Assembly (NCBI RefSeq): GCF_965279055.1
Contig: NZ_OZ257125.1
Location: 3,782,001 to 3,846,000, forward strand
Reading direction: 5' to 3'
Source of the DNA: Hydrocarboniphaga sp965279055
GTDB lineage: Bacteria; Pseudomonadota; Gammaproteobacteria; Nevskiales; Nevskiaceae
Length of the DNA stretch: 64,000 nt
A program made the translations under genes and the position numbers. How positions within the stretch are numbered: the first letter of the stretch is position 1; each line of letters begins with the position of its first letter. Positions 28,775-36,347 of this stretch are shown piece by piece. Under the pieces are notes generated by a model. The model searched no databases, was not told the origin of the DNA, and saw only the letters and a program-made list of their open reading frames with translations.

Positions 28775-29482
28775 CTAAACGCTGCGTACTGTCCGCCGCG
28801 GCTTGCCCTTGGCCCGCGACAACTGCTCCAGCGTGATCGTCTTCGCCGCCAGCTGGCTGCGACGGATATGCTGGGTCAGCGCCTGCTGCGCACTGACGAT
28901 GTCGCGCTTGAGCAGGTGCTGACAGATCGCGTAGTGCTCCTTGTAGGTCAGCTCCACACGCTGGTTTTCGGTGAAGTCGAGTCGGCGGATGATATGGATC
29001 GCGTGATTGATTCGCGACAGATAATCGGCCAGCACCAGGTTGCCGCCGCCTTCGGCCAGCGCGATGTGAAAGCTCTCGTCGAGTTCGGCCATGGTTTCGA
29101 CGTCGACCCTGCCCTTGGGCTGGCGCGCCGGGTCCCATTTGCGCGCGAGCTCGCGTATCGACTTGTCCGGCATGTGCGTGCCGGCGACTTCCAGCGCGCA
29201 CATTTCCAGCGCGATGCGCACTTGGTAGTGCTCGTCGATTTCCTCGATGTCGATGTCGCGGATGAAGCAGCCCTGCTTGGGCCGCACCGTCAGATAGCCC
29301 TCGAGCTGCAGCCGCTGCAGCGCCTCGCGCACCGGCGTACGGCTGACGCCGAAGCGCTCGGCCAGCTCGGTTTCGGTGACACGCGAGCCCGGGTAGATCT
29401 CGAAGCCGAGAATCAGCGCTTTCAGCTGCGAATAGACCTCCTGGGCGCTGCCGCCCCTGAGGATCGCGCCGCTGCTGCTCAT
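28775..29482 (-). CDS. GntR-family (FCD) transcriptional regulator
   Basis: DNA-binding repressor of the FadR/FCD branch, 235 residues from ATG 29482. The N-terminal winged helix reads VYSQLKALILGFEIYPGSRV, then ETELAERFGVSRTPVREALQ and VRPKQGCFIRDI; the C-terminal helical domain carries ELDESFHIALAEGGGN and YKEHYAICQHLLKRD, with the acidic and histidine residues that bind metal or ligand in FCD domains. It is divergent from atzF across a gap with a palindromic operator, so it most likely controls atzF and itself, responding to an intermediate of biuret/allophanate breakdown (inference). No clear ribosome-binding site is visible. Confidence 0.88.
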   Translation of the reverse strand: MSSSGAILRGGSAQEVYSQLKALILGFEIYPGSRVTETELAERFGVSRTPVREALQRLQLEGYLTVRPKQGCFIRDIDIEEIDEHYQVRIALEMCALEVAGTHMPDKSIRELARKWDPARQPKGRVDVETMAELDESFHIALAEGGGNLVLADYLSRINHAIHIIRRLDFTENQRVELTYKEHYAICQHLLKRDIVSAQQALTQHIRRSQLAAKTITLEQLSRAKGKPRRTVRSV

Positions 29483-29538
29483 TGGTCTGGCCCGGACATG
29501 GCCGCATTGTAGGCAATGTGGGGCACGGATAGGCGCGC

Positions 29539-29554
29539 ATGTTGCATACAACAT
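29539..29554. promoter_or_regulatory. Palindromic operator between gntR and atzF
   Basis: ATGTTG-CATA-CAACAT is a perfect six-base inverted repeat, extended by GCGC on both sides. It lies 45 bases before the atzF ATG and 57 before the regulator ATG. The TTG...CAA core suits an FCD-GntR site. Confidence 0.55.
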
Positions 29555-29598
29555 TGCGCGCCAGATCCAGCTGGCGTCTTCGTCCAGGAGTCGCCGTC

Positions 29599-31374
29599 AT
29601 GAGATTGCCGGAGGACCTGTCGCTGGCCGCGCTGCGCTCCGCGTATCGCAGCGGCGACTGCACACCGCGCCAGCTGCTGGCCGCGTTGCGCCAGCGCGCG
29701 CTGGCCGCGAATCCCGAATTTCATCTGTACATCACGCTGCTCGATGACCTGCAGCTCGAACCCTACCTGGTAGCACTCGACGGCCGCGATCCGGCCTCGC
29801 TGCCGCTGTACGGCATCCCGTTCGCAATCAAGGACAACATCGATCTCGCCGGCGTGCCGACCACGGCCGCCTGCCCGGCTTACGCCTACACGCCGCCGCG
29901 ATCGGCGACGGCGGTGCAGCGGCTGATCGATCTGGGTGCGGTGCCGACCGGCAAGACCAATCTCGACCAGTTCGCCACCGGCCTCAACGGCACGCGCTCG
30001 CCTTACGGCGAATGCCCGAACTCGGTGCTGCCCGAGTATCCCAGCGGCGGCTCCAGCTCCGGCTCGTCGCTGGCGGTGGCGCTGCAGCTCGCCAGCTTTT
30101 CATTGGGCACCGACACCGCCGGCTCGGGCCGCGTGCCGGCGGCGCTCAACGGCCTGATCGGCGTCAAGCCGACGCGTGGCATCGTCTCCACCGATGGTGT
30201 CGTGCCCTGCTGCCGCTCGCTGGACTGCATCAGCCTCTTCAGCCGCAGCAGCCGCGACGCGGCCGAGCTGCTGGCGCTGCTCGCGCGATATGACGAGGCG
30301 CAGCCCTACAGCCGGCGCAATCCGGCCTGGAACGCCGCGGTGCTCAGCGCGGCGCCGGCCGCGTTCCGCTTCGGCGTGCCGCGTGCCGACGACATGCCGT
30401 GGCTGGGCTGCGACGAAGGCGCGGCGCTGTTTGCGCGGGCAAGCGTCGCGCTGAAAGCCATCGGCGGCACGCCGGTCGAAATCGACATCCTGCCGTTTCT
30501 CGAAGCGGCGCGGCTGCTGTACGCGGCGCCCGGCGCGGCCGAGCGTTACGCCGCGTTCGGCCGCTTTATCGAGCAGCAGCCGGACGCGGTGCTGCCGGTG
30601 ATACGCGAGGTGGTGCTGCCCGGCGGCAGCGCCAGCGCGGTCGAGCGCATCCATGCAGCCGAGCGCCTGCAGCAGCTCAAGCTGATCTGCGACCGCACGA
30701 TGGCCGCGCTGGATCTGGTGCTGACGCCAACGATCCCGCGCGCTTACACCCGTGAGCAGATTCGCGCCGAACCGGTGCTGCGCAACAGCGAGTTGGGCAC
30801 TTACACCAACTTCATGAACCTGCTCGACTACGCCGCGGTCGCGGTGCCGAGCGGCCAGCAGCGCAACGGTCTGCCCTGGGGCGTGAGCCTGTTCGGCCGC
30901 GCCTACACCGATCAGTTTCTGCTGAGCGTCGCGCAGGCGCTGCAGTGCCAGCTGCCGCGCAACGCGAGCTTGCGGCCAGGCGATCGCATGCGCCTGGTCG
31001 TCTGCGGCGCGCATCTGCAGGGCCTGGCGCTGAATCATCAGCTGCTGGCGCGCGGCGCAATGCTGGTCGAAGTCACGCATAGCGCGCCGAAATACCGCCT
31101 GTTCGCGCTGCCCGGTGGCCCGCCGTGGCGGCCGGCGATGGTGCGGGCCAGCGGCGACGATGGCAGCGCAATCGAAGTCGAAGTCTGGGAAATGCCGAGC
31201 AGCGAAGTCGGCTCCTTTCTTGCCGGCATCGGCGCGCCGCTAGGGCTGGGCAAGATCGAACTCGCCGACGGCCGCGTCGAGACCGGCTTCATTTGCGAGG
31301 AGGCCGGCGTGAGCGGCGCGGCCGATATCAGCGCATTTGGTGGCTGGCGCGCTTATCAGGCGTCGCTGGGATGA
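29599..31374 (+). CDS. atzF: Allophanate hydrolase
   Basis: Cytoplasmic amidase converting allophanate to ammonia and carbon dioxide, the last step after biuret or cyanurate ring opening. From ATG 29599 (GGAG eight bases upstream) the protein has 591 residues: an amidase-signature domain (about 1-430) with Lys78 (PFAIKDN), cis-Ser152 (SGGSSSGSS) and nucleophile Ser176 (TDTAGSGRVPA), whose spacings equal those of the Pseudomonas AtzF triad, and then the AtzF-specific C-terminal domain (about 450-591; RLVVCGAHLQGLALNHQLL, ISAFGGWRAYQASLG). It is a stand-alone hydrolase, not fused to urea carboxylase, and no urea carboxylase is in the window. This ties it to biuret rather than urea-amidolyase metabolism. 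Confidence 0.95.
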   Translation: MRLPEDLSLAALRSAYRSGDCTPRQLLAALRQRALAANPEFHLYITLLDDLQLEPYLVALDGRDPASLPLYGIPFAIKDNIDLAGVPTTAACPAYAYTPPRSATAVQRLIDLGAVPTGKTNLDQFATGLNGTRSPYGECPNSVLPEYPSGGSSSGSSLAVALQLASFSLGTDTAGSGRVPAALNGLIGVKPTRGIVSTDGVVPCCRSLDCISLFSRSSRDAAELLALLARYDEAQPYSRRNPAWNAAVLSAAPAAFRFGVPRADDMPWLGCDEGAALFARASVALKAIGGTPVEIDILPFLEAARLLYAAPGAAERYAAFGRFIEQQPDAVLPVIREVVLPGGSASAVERIHAAERLQQLKLICDRTMAALDLVLTPTIPRAYTREQIRAEPVLRNSELGTYTNFMNLLDYAAVAVPSGQQRNGLPWGVSLFGRAYTDQFLLSVAQALQCQLPRNASLRPGDRMRLVVCGAHLQGLALNHQLLARGAMLVEVTHSAPKYRLFALPGGPPWRPAMVRASGDDGSAIEVEVWEMPSSEVGSFLAGIGAPLGLGKIELADGRVETGFICEEAGVSGAADISAFGGWRAYQASLG

Positions 31375-31394
31375 TTGCGGATATAGAACGCTTG

Positions 31395-31510
31395 CGTCCC
31401 TCGATACGCCTCGCAAGCGAGGCTACTCGGGATGAACGGGATCTTGTCGATGCCCGAACAAAACCCCGTTCGTCCCGAGTAGCCGGGCTTTTTCCGGCGT
31501 ATCGAGGGAC
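31395..31510. repeat. Family B repeat after atzF
   Basis: Two blocks in inverted order relative to copies at 23890 and 46339: CGTCCCTCGATACGC...CTACTCGGGATGAACG, then CGTTCGTCCCGAGTAG...GTATCGAGGGAC. The remaining 110 bases up to 31624 hold no gene. Confidence 0.8.
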
Positions 31511-31624
31511 ACGACCGCGCTCGCAGCTCGCACTACGTCAAACGCACACCCCATCCGGCGCGTTCGCCTACCCGCAGAGGCACGGATGCTGCGTGATCAC
31601 TTCACAGTTCAAGGGAGCGCGCGC

Positions 31625-32314
31625 ATGACGACGGCAGCCAGCAACACGATCGCCGCAGAGCCATATCCGCTGGCGTTTTCGCCGGCGAGCACCGCGCTGC
31701 TGATCATCGACATGCAGCGCGATTTCATCGAGCCGGGCGGTTTCGGTGCGATGCTCGGCAACGACGTCACGCTGCTGCGCGCGGCGATCGCGCCCTTGCA
31801 GGCGCTGCTCGCGGCGGCGAGAAAAAAAGGCCTGTTCATCCTGCACACACGCGAAGGTCACCGCGCCGATCTGAGCGACGCGCCCGCGGCCAAACTCGCA
31901 CGTGGCCACGGGCCGACACGCATCGGCGATGCCGGGCCCATGGGCCGCATCCTGATCCGCGGCGAAGCCGGCCACGACATCATTCCCGAGCTGTATCCGC
32001 TGCCCGGCGAGCCGGTGATCGACAAGCCCGGCAAGGGCTCGTTCTGCCAGACCGATCTGGAACTGATCCTGAAAAACCGCGGCATCCGCACGCTGATCGT
32101 CTGCGGCGTGACCACCGAAGTCTGCGTGCACACCACGGTGCGCGAGGCCAACGACCGCGGCTTCGAGTGCCTGGTGCCGGCGGATTGCGCGGCTTCGTAT
32201 TTCCCGGAATTCCACGCGATGGCGCTGCGCATGATCGTCGCGCAGGGCGGCATTTTCGGCTGGGTTGCGGACTCGGCGCGGGTCATCGCCGCGCTGGAAA
32301 AAATGAGCATCTGA
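31625..32314 (+). CDS. Isochorismatase-fold amidohydrolase, candidate triuret/ureide hydrolase
   Basis: Cysteine hydrolase of 229 residues, paralogue of the biuret hydrolase encoded at 34183. The triad is intact: Asp29 (LLIIDMQRDF), Lys134 (VIDKPGKGSF), Cys167 (GVTTEVCVHTTVREAND). It shares ILHTREGHR.DLSD, IGDAGP.GRIL and ELYPLPGEP with its neighbour, which marks the ureide-specific clade. It differs at positions near the active site: IEPGGFGAMLGND replaces CGIGGYVDKMGYD, KLARGHGPTR replaces KRWRSKQMGA, and ASYFPEF replaces GATDHNN. Since BiuH is already present, triuret hydrolase (TrtA-like) is the best guess; a second biuret hydrolase or another linear ureide is possible. GGAG lies eight bases before ATG 31625. 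Confidence 0.75.
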   Translation: MTTAASNTIAAEPYPLAFSPASTALLIIDMQRDFIEPGGFGAMLGNDVTLLRAAIAPLQALLAAARKKGLFILHTREGHRADLSDAPAAKLARGHGPTRIGDAGPMGRILIRGEAGHDIIPELYPLPGEPVIDKPGKGSFCQTDLELILKNRGIRTLIVCGVTTEVCVHTTVREANDRGFECLVPADCAASYFPEFHAMALRMIVAQGGIFGWVADSARVIAALEKMSI

Positions 32315-32321
32315 TCTTTTG

Positions 32322-32428
32322 CCTTCTCCCTCCGGGAGAAGGTGGCGCGAAACGCCGGATGAGGGCCTGCGCAGTTCGCGCGCACTTCGAGGCCCTCACC
32401 CCCTACCCCTCTCCCGGAGGGAGAGGGG
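32322..32428. repeat. Family C repeat before the permease
   Basis: CCTTCTCCCTCCGGGAGAAGG and CCCCTCTCCCGGAGGGAG... with the standard spacer; it fills the gap between the amidohydrolase and permease genes. Confidence 0.8.
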
Positions 32429-32471
32429 AGCAAGCCATTTTTTCGGGGAGTAGCACCAAGGGAGAGGCACC

Positions 32472-34061
32472 ATGAGCACCGCAACATCGCAACAACCGAA
32501 GATCTGGGTTCCCGGGGACTGGAACGCGTTCTTCGGCTTCGGCACCAACATCCTGGTCAACCTGCTGACGCTCACGGCGCTGATGCGCTACGTGCTGAAG
32601 CTGCCGGATGATCTGATCTTCGGCCGCATCCTGCCGGCCACCGGCCTGATGCTGTTCCTGTCCACGATCTACTACGCATATCTGGCGTACAAGCTTGCGA
32701 TTCGTACCGGCCGCAGCGATGTCTGCGCGCTGCCTTCGGGCATCAGCGTGCCGCACATGTTCGTCGTCGTGTTCGTGATCATGATGCCGATCGCCGGCGC
32801 CACCGGCGACCCGATCAAGGGTTGGGAAGCGGGCCTGACCTGGGTGTTCGTGCAGAGCTTCGTGCTGATGATCGGCGGCTTCGTCGCGCCTTTCATCAAG
32901 AAGATCACGCCACGCGCGGCGCTGCTCGGCGCGCTCGCCGGCGTGTCGATCGCCTTCATCTCGCTGCGGCCGGCGCTGGACATGTACATGGATCCGGTGA
33001 TCGGCATCGTCTGCTTCGCGATCCTGCTGTCGAGCTGGTTCGGCGGCGTGCGCTATTTCAAGGGCATTCCCGCCGGCCTGGTCGCGATCGCGGTGGGCTC
33101 GCTGATCGCCTGGGGCGGGCTGGCGTTCGGCTTTCATTTCGGCGGCATGAGCCTCGAGAAACTCGGCGGCTCGTTTGCCAGTTTCGGCTTCAGCTTTCCG
33201 GTGCCGGAGTTCGGCCACGTGTTCGGCGGCTTCGAGTATCTGGGCGTGATCCTGGTCACCGCGATCCCGTTCGGCATTTACGATCTGGTCGAGGCGATGG
33301 ACAACGTCGAGAGCGCCGAAGCCGGCGGCGATCACTACCCGACCACGCGCGTGCTGACCGCCGACGGCGTGGTCAGCCTGATCGGCTGCTGCCTGGGCAA
33401 TCCCTTCATCAACGCGGTCTACATCGGCCATCCGGGCTGGAAGGCGATCGGCGGCCGCATCGGCTATTCCGCCGCGACCGGCGTGATGGTGCTGATCCTG
33501 TCGTGGTTCGGCATCCTGGCGGTGATGATGGCGCTGATTCCGGTGGTCGCGATCTCGCCGATCCTGCTCTACATCGGCATGCTGATCGGCGCGCAGGCGT
33601 TTCAGGAAACGCCGAAGAATCACGCACCGGCGGTGATCCTGGCGCTGATTCCGCAGGTCGCCGGCTGGGGCAAGCTGATGATCGACAACGCGCTCGGCGC
33701 GGCCGGCACCAACGCGGCCACCGTCGGCCTCGACAAGCTCGCCGGCATGGGCGTGCTGTATCACGGCCTCGAATTGTTGGGCGGCGGCGCGATTCTCGGC
33801 AGCCTGATTCTCGCCGCGATCGCGGCCTGCATCATTGACCGCACGTTTGCGAAAGCCGGCGGCTTCGCGCTGGCCGGCGCGGTCCTGACCTTCTTCGGCT
33901 TCATGCACAGCGAGGCGATCGGCATCGCGAAGACGCCGCTGGTGGCACTGAGCTATCTGGGCGTCGCGGCGCTGCTGTTCGGCTGCGCGAAGTTCAGCGT
34001 GGCGAAGGTGACGGCGACGCGGCCGCAGGAGACGCTGCCGGGGGCGGAAGCGGCGCTGTGA
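32472..34061 (+). CDS. NCS2-family (xanthine/uracil-type) permease, probable biuret/ureide importer
   Basis: Inner-membrane secondary transporter of 529 residues with about 12-13 helices. The fold and motifs are of the nucleobase-cation symporter-2 / AzgA group: NLLTLTALMRYVLKLPDD, CALPSGISVPHMFVVVFVI, FGIYDLVEAMDNVESAEAGG with the acidic pair of the substrate site, TADGVVSLIGCCLGNPF and YIGMLIGAQAF. ATG 32472 has GGAG upstream. Sitting between two ureide hydrolases and unlinked to purine genes, it most likely carries biuret, triuret or cyanurate rather than a purine (inference). Confidence 0.85.
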   Translation: MSTATSQQPKIWVPGDWNAFFGFGTNILVNLLTLTALMRYVLKLPDDLIFGRILPATGLMLFLSTIYYAYLAYKLAIRTGRSDVCALPSGISVPHMFVVVFVIMMPIAGATGDPIKGWEAGLTWVFVQSFVLMIGGFVAPFIKKITPRAALLGALAGVSIAFISLRPALDMYMDPVIGIVCFAILLSSWFGGVRYFKGIPAGLVAIAVGSLIAWGGLAFGFHFGGMSLEKLGGSFASFGFSFPVPEFGHVFGGFEYLGVILVTAIPFGIYDLVEAMDNVESAEAGGDHYPTTRVLTADGVVSLIGCCLGNPFINAVYIGHPGWKAIGGRIGYSAATGVMVLILSWFGILAVMMALIPVVAISPILLYIGMLIGAQAFQETPKNHAPAVILALIPQVAGWGKLMIDNALGAAGTNAATVGLDKLAGMGVLYHGLELLGGGAILGSLILAAIAACIIDRTFAKAGGFALAGAVLTFFGFMHSEAIGIAKTPLVALSYLGVAALLFGCAKFSVAKVTATRPQETLPGAEAAL

Positions 34062-34067
34062 TTTGAA

Positions 34068-34163
34068 CCCTCTCCCCTTGTGGGAGAGGGTGTCGCGAAG
34101 CGACGGGAGAGGGGTTGTGCTCGCACCCCTCTCCCCCGCCCCTCTCCCACAAGGGGAGAGGGG
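34068..34163. repeat. Family C repeat between permease and biuH
   Basis: ACCCTCTCCCCTTGTGGGAG... and CCCCTCTCCCACAAGGGGAG...; same two-stem layout. Confidence 0.8.
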
Positions 34164-34182
34164 AGAACAACAGGAAGGCAAC

Positions 34183-34866
34183 ATGACCGAACTCACCATC
34201 CAGGCCGAACCCTACCGCTGGCCCTACAACGGCGATCTGCGTCCGCAGAACACCGCGCTGATCATCATCGACATGCAGACCGATTTCTGCGGCATCGGTG
34301 GCTATGTCGACAAGATGGGCTACGACCTGTCGCTGACGCGCGCGCCGATCGAGCCGATCAAGCGCACGCTGACGCGGCTGCGCGAACTCGGTTATCACAT
34401 CATCCACACGCGCGAAGGCCACCGGCCGGACCTGTCGGATCTGCCGGCGAACAAGCGCTGGCGATCAAAGCAGATGGGCGCCGGTATCGGCGACGCAGGC
34501 CCCTGCGGCCGCATCCTGGTACGCGGCGAACCGGGCTGGGACATCATCGAAGAACTGTACCCGCTGCCCGGCGAGCCGATCATCGACAAGCCCGGCAAGG
34601 GCTCGTTCTGCGCCACCGATCTGGAACTGCTGCTGCGCGTGCGCGGCATCGACAACATCCTGCTGAGCGGTATCACCACCGACGTCTGCGTGCACACGAC
34701 GATGCGCGAGGCCAATGATCGCGGCTTCGAATGCGTGCTGCTGGAAGACTGCTGCGGCGCCACCGATCACAATAACCATCTCGCCGCTTTGCAGATGATC
34801 AAGATGCAGGGTGGCGTGTTCGGCGCGGTGTCGAACTCGCAGTCGCTGTTGGAGGCGCTGGCCTGA
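34183..34866 (+). CDS. biuH: Biuret amidohydrolase
   Basis: Hydrolyses biuret to allophanate and ammonia, feeding AtzF. The 227 residues (ATG 34183 after AGGAAGG) begin with the BiuH-type EPYRWPYNGDLRPQNTALII. Triad: Asp30 (IIIDMQTDFC), Lys136 (IIDKPGKGSFC), Cys169 (GITTDVCVHTTMREAND). Spacings of 106 and 33 residues agree with the triad I recall for Rhizobium leguminosarum BiuH. The substrate-contact region GGYVDKMGYDLSL, LPANKRWRSKQMGAGIGDAG and LEDCCGATDHNNHLAA are likewise as in that enzyme. The low-complexity upstream frame extension is only repeat sequence. Confidence 0.92.
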   Translation: MTELTIQAEPYRWPYNGDLRPQNTALIIIDMQTDFCGIGGYVDKMGYDLSLTRAPIEPIKRTLTRLRELGYHIIHTREGHRPDLSDLPANKRWRSKQMGAGIGDAGPCGRILVRGEPGWDIIEELYPLPGEPIIDKPGKGSFCATDLELLLRVRGIDNILLSGITTDVCVHTTMREANDRGFECVLLEDCCGATDHNNHLAALQMIKMQGGVFGAVSNSQSLLEALA

Positions 34867-34909
34867 TCCGCTGTAGTCTGTGCGCTGATCCGATCCGTGC
34901 ACAGAACCG

Positions 34910-35260
34910 ATGAAGCCGATTGCGCTGCAGGGAATGTTCGACATCGCCAGCCGCCTGCGCGCCGAGGACTGGCAGCCGTTCCACGCCGGTATCGACTGCT
35001 ATCCGATTTACGAAACACCGGACAACGGCCCCGCCGCGGTGCTGCTGCGCTACCAGCCCGGCGCGCGGGCGCCGGCGCATCATCATCAGGGTTACGAGCA
35101 CATCTTCGTCTTGTCCGGCAGCCAGAGCGACGAGCGCGGCCATCATCCGACCGGCAGTTTCATGGTGCATCCGCCGGGCAGCGATCATCACGTGCATAGC
35201 GAGGAGGGCTGTGTGGTGCTGGCGATCTGGGAGCGGCGGGTCAGTTTTATCGGCGAGTGA
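34910..35260 (+). CDS. ChrR-like cupin protein
   Basis: Small single-domain cupin (116 aa) beginning at ATG 34910, 44 bases after biuH. The first cupin motif is PAHHHQGYEHIFVLSGSQSD, supplying two to three His and a Glu; the second reads HPPGSDHHVHSEEGC with further His. These are consistent with a bound metal and the anti-ECF-sigma/ChrR-type cupin fold. No DNA-binding part exists. Cupins of this kind may be enzymes or ligand sensors; being the last gene of the ureide set, a role in that pathway is plausible but unproven. Confidence 0.75.
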   Translation: MKPIALQGMFDIASRLRAEDWQPFHAGIDCYPIYETPDNGPAAVLLRYQPGARAPAHHHQGYEHIFVLSGSQSDERGHHPTGSFMVHPPGSDHHVHSEEGCVVLAIWERRVSFIGE

Positions 35261-35271
35261 CCGCTGCACCA

Positions 35272-35337
35272 GTAGGAGCGGATCCTATCCGCGACTGAGG
35301 CCGCGACGGCACAGTCGCGGATAGGATCCGCTCCTAC
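35272..35337. repeat. REP palindrome pair, GTAG family variant (copy 4)
   Basis: Same architecture but with GTAGGAGCGGATCCTATCCG; both arms carry the matching change (GGATAGGATCC), so the palindrome is conserved by compensating substitutions. Confidence 0.85.
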
Positions 35338-35602
35338 TGCGGTCGGTCGGTAGAAACTCATTTATCCAGTCGAGCATTGAGCCGCACTTTCACGAAGCTC
35401 ATGTGCCCGTCGGCCGTGCGCCGCGCCAGCGCCGCATGGAGCGCCACGGCATCGTGCCGCCGACGCATCTGCATTAGGTTCCGCGCAAGCGGGCGCCGTT
35501 GAAGATCGTGACGTCGTCGTGTGCTGTGTGACGGCAGTTTCCGTGGCTGAAATCCAGACTCGCTGAACGGCCGTCGCATCGACCAATCGTGGCCAGCGCG
35601 CA
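35338..35602. other. Intergenic region, no supported gene
   Basis: The stretch has a weak minus-strand frame (35358-35603) ending SFVKVRLNARLDK but no ribosome-binding site or family signature, and its codon use is Arg-rich in the manner of a shadow frame. It may be decayed coding sequence. I see no RNA gene. Confidence 0.4.
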
Positions 35603-35629
35603 CAAAAAAGGCGGGTCGCGACCCGCCTT
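35603..35629 (-). terminator. Intrinsic terminator of the NlpC/P60 gene
   Basis: On the minus strand AAGGCGGGT-CGCG-ACCCGCCTT is followed by TTTT, 35 bases after the stop of the NlpC/P60 gene. A-rich on the other side, so it could also act rightwards weakly. Confidence 0.85.
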
Positions 35630-35663
35630 GCCTTGAAACCCGAAATTGGAAACCCGGCTGCGC

Positions 35664-36209
35664 TCAGAGCACGCGGCGGATCTGCACCAGGCGGCGGTTC
35701 CAGTCCTTGGTGAGCTGCGTGCGGATCACCTGACCGGCGGCCGGCGAGGCGTGCACGATCTCGCCGTCGCCGGCGTAGACCGCAACGTGCAGGCGGCGCT
35801 TGCCCCAGCGATAGAACATCAGGTCGCCGGGACGCAGGTTCTTGGCGTCGACTTTCTTGCCGAGCTTGATCTGCTCGCTGGTGCTGCGCGGCAACTCGAT
35901 ACCGACATGGGTGAACGCCGCACGCACCATCGCGGAGCAATCGGTCTCGGATACCGCGTTGCCGCCGAGGCGATACGGCATGCCCAGCATCGATTCGGCA
36001 CTGGACAGCACCACTTCGCTGGGCTTCTGCTCGACTGCCGGCACGGCGGCGATCGCGGCGGGGCTGGCGGTGGGCGCGGCTGGCTCGACCACGGCCACCG
36101 CGGCGCACGCATTCCATGAAGCCAGCGCCAACAGCGGCGCGATCAAAAATCGGATCAAGGTTTGATTCTCTGTATGGCTGCGTGCCGCCTCCCTTGAGAG
36201 AGGCGACAT
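35664..36209 (-). CDS. NlpC/P60 family peptidoglycan hydrolase
   Basis: Exported cysteine peptidase likely cutting gamma-D-Glu-diamino acid bonds in peptidoglycan stems. The C-terminal NlpC/P60 domain (about 70-180) has the catalytic Cys in SETDCSAMVRAAF, LRPGDLMFYRWGKRRLHVAV with the His in LHVAVYAGDG, and the third polar residue near VHASPAAG. The N-terminus holds a hydrophobic signal (IRFLIAPLLALASWNACAAV). The annotated ATG 36209 leaves 17 residues before it; a TTG start near 36158 just before the signal would be a better-fitting alternative. Single-gene unit with its own terminator. Confidence 0.88.
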   Translation of the reverse strand: MSPLSREAARSHTENQTLIRFLIAPLLALASWNACAAVAVVEPAAPTASPAAIAAVPAVEQKPSEVVLSSAESMLGMPYRLGGNAVSETDCSAMVRAAFTHVGIELPRSTSEQIKLGKKVDAKNLRPGDLMFYRWGKRRLHVAVYAGDGEIVHASPAAGQVIRTQLTKDWNRRLVQIRRVL

Positions 36210-36291
36210 GACCGCCGGACGACGGCCGGGCGGGCGAGACCGCTGGGCGTCACCCCATTTGCTGGCTGACGCTCAGCTGAATGCCATGCAA

Positions 36292-36322
36292 TAAAAAGGC
36301 CGCATCGGGCGTCGATGCGGCC
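36292..36322 (-). terminator. Intrinsic terminator after etfA
   Basis: Minus-strand stem GGCCGCATC/GATGCGGCC with a seven-base loop and following TTTTTATT, 26 bases after the etfA stop. Confidence 0.9.
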
Positions 36323-36347
36323 TCGGTTGCAGCCTGGTTACCGGAAG

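Noticed and set aside
35358..35603. 81-codon minus-strand ORF upstream of the NlpC terminator
   Set aside because: Arg/His-rich, no ribosome-binding site, overlaps the terminator and shows no family signature.
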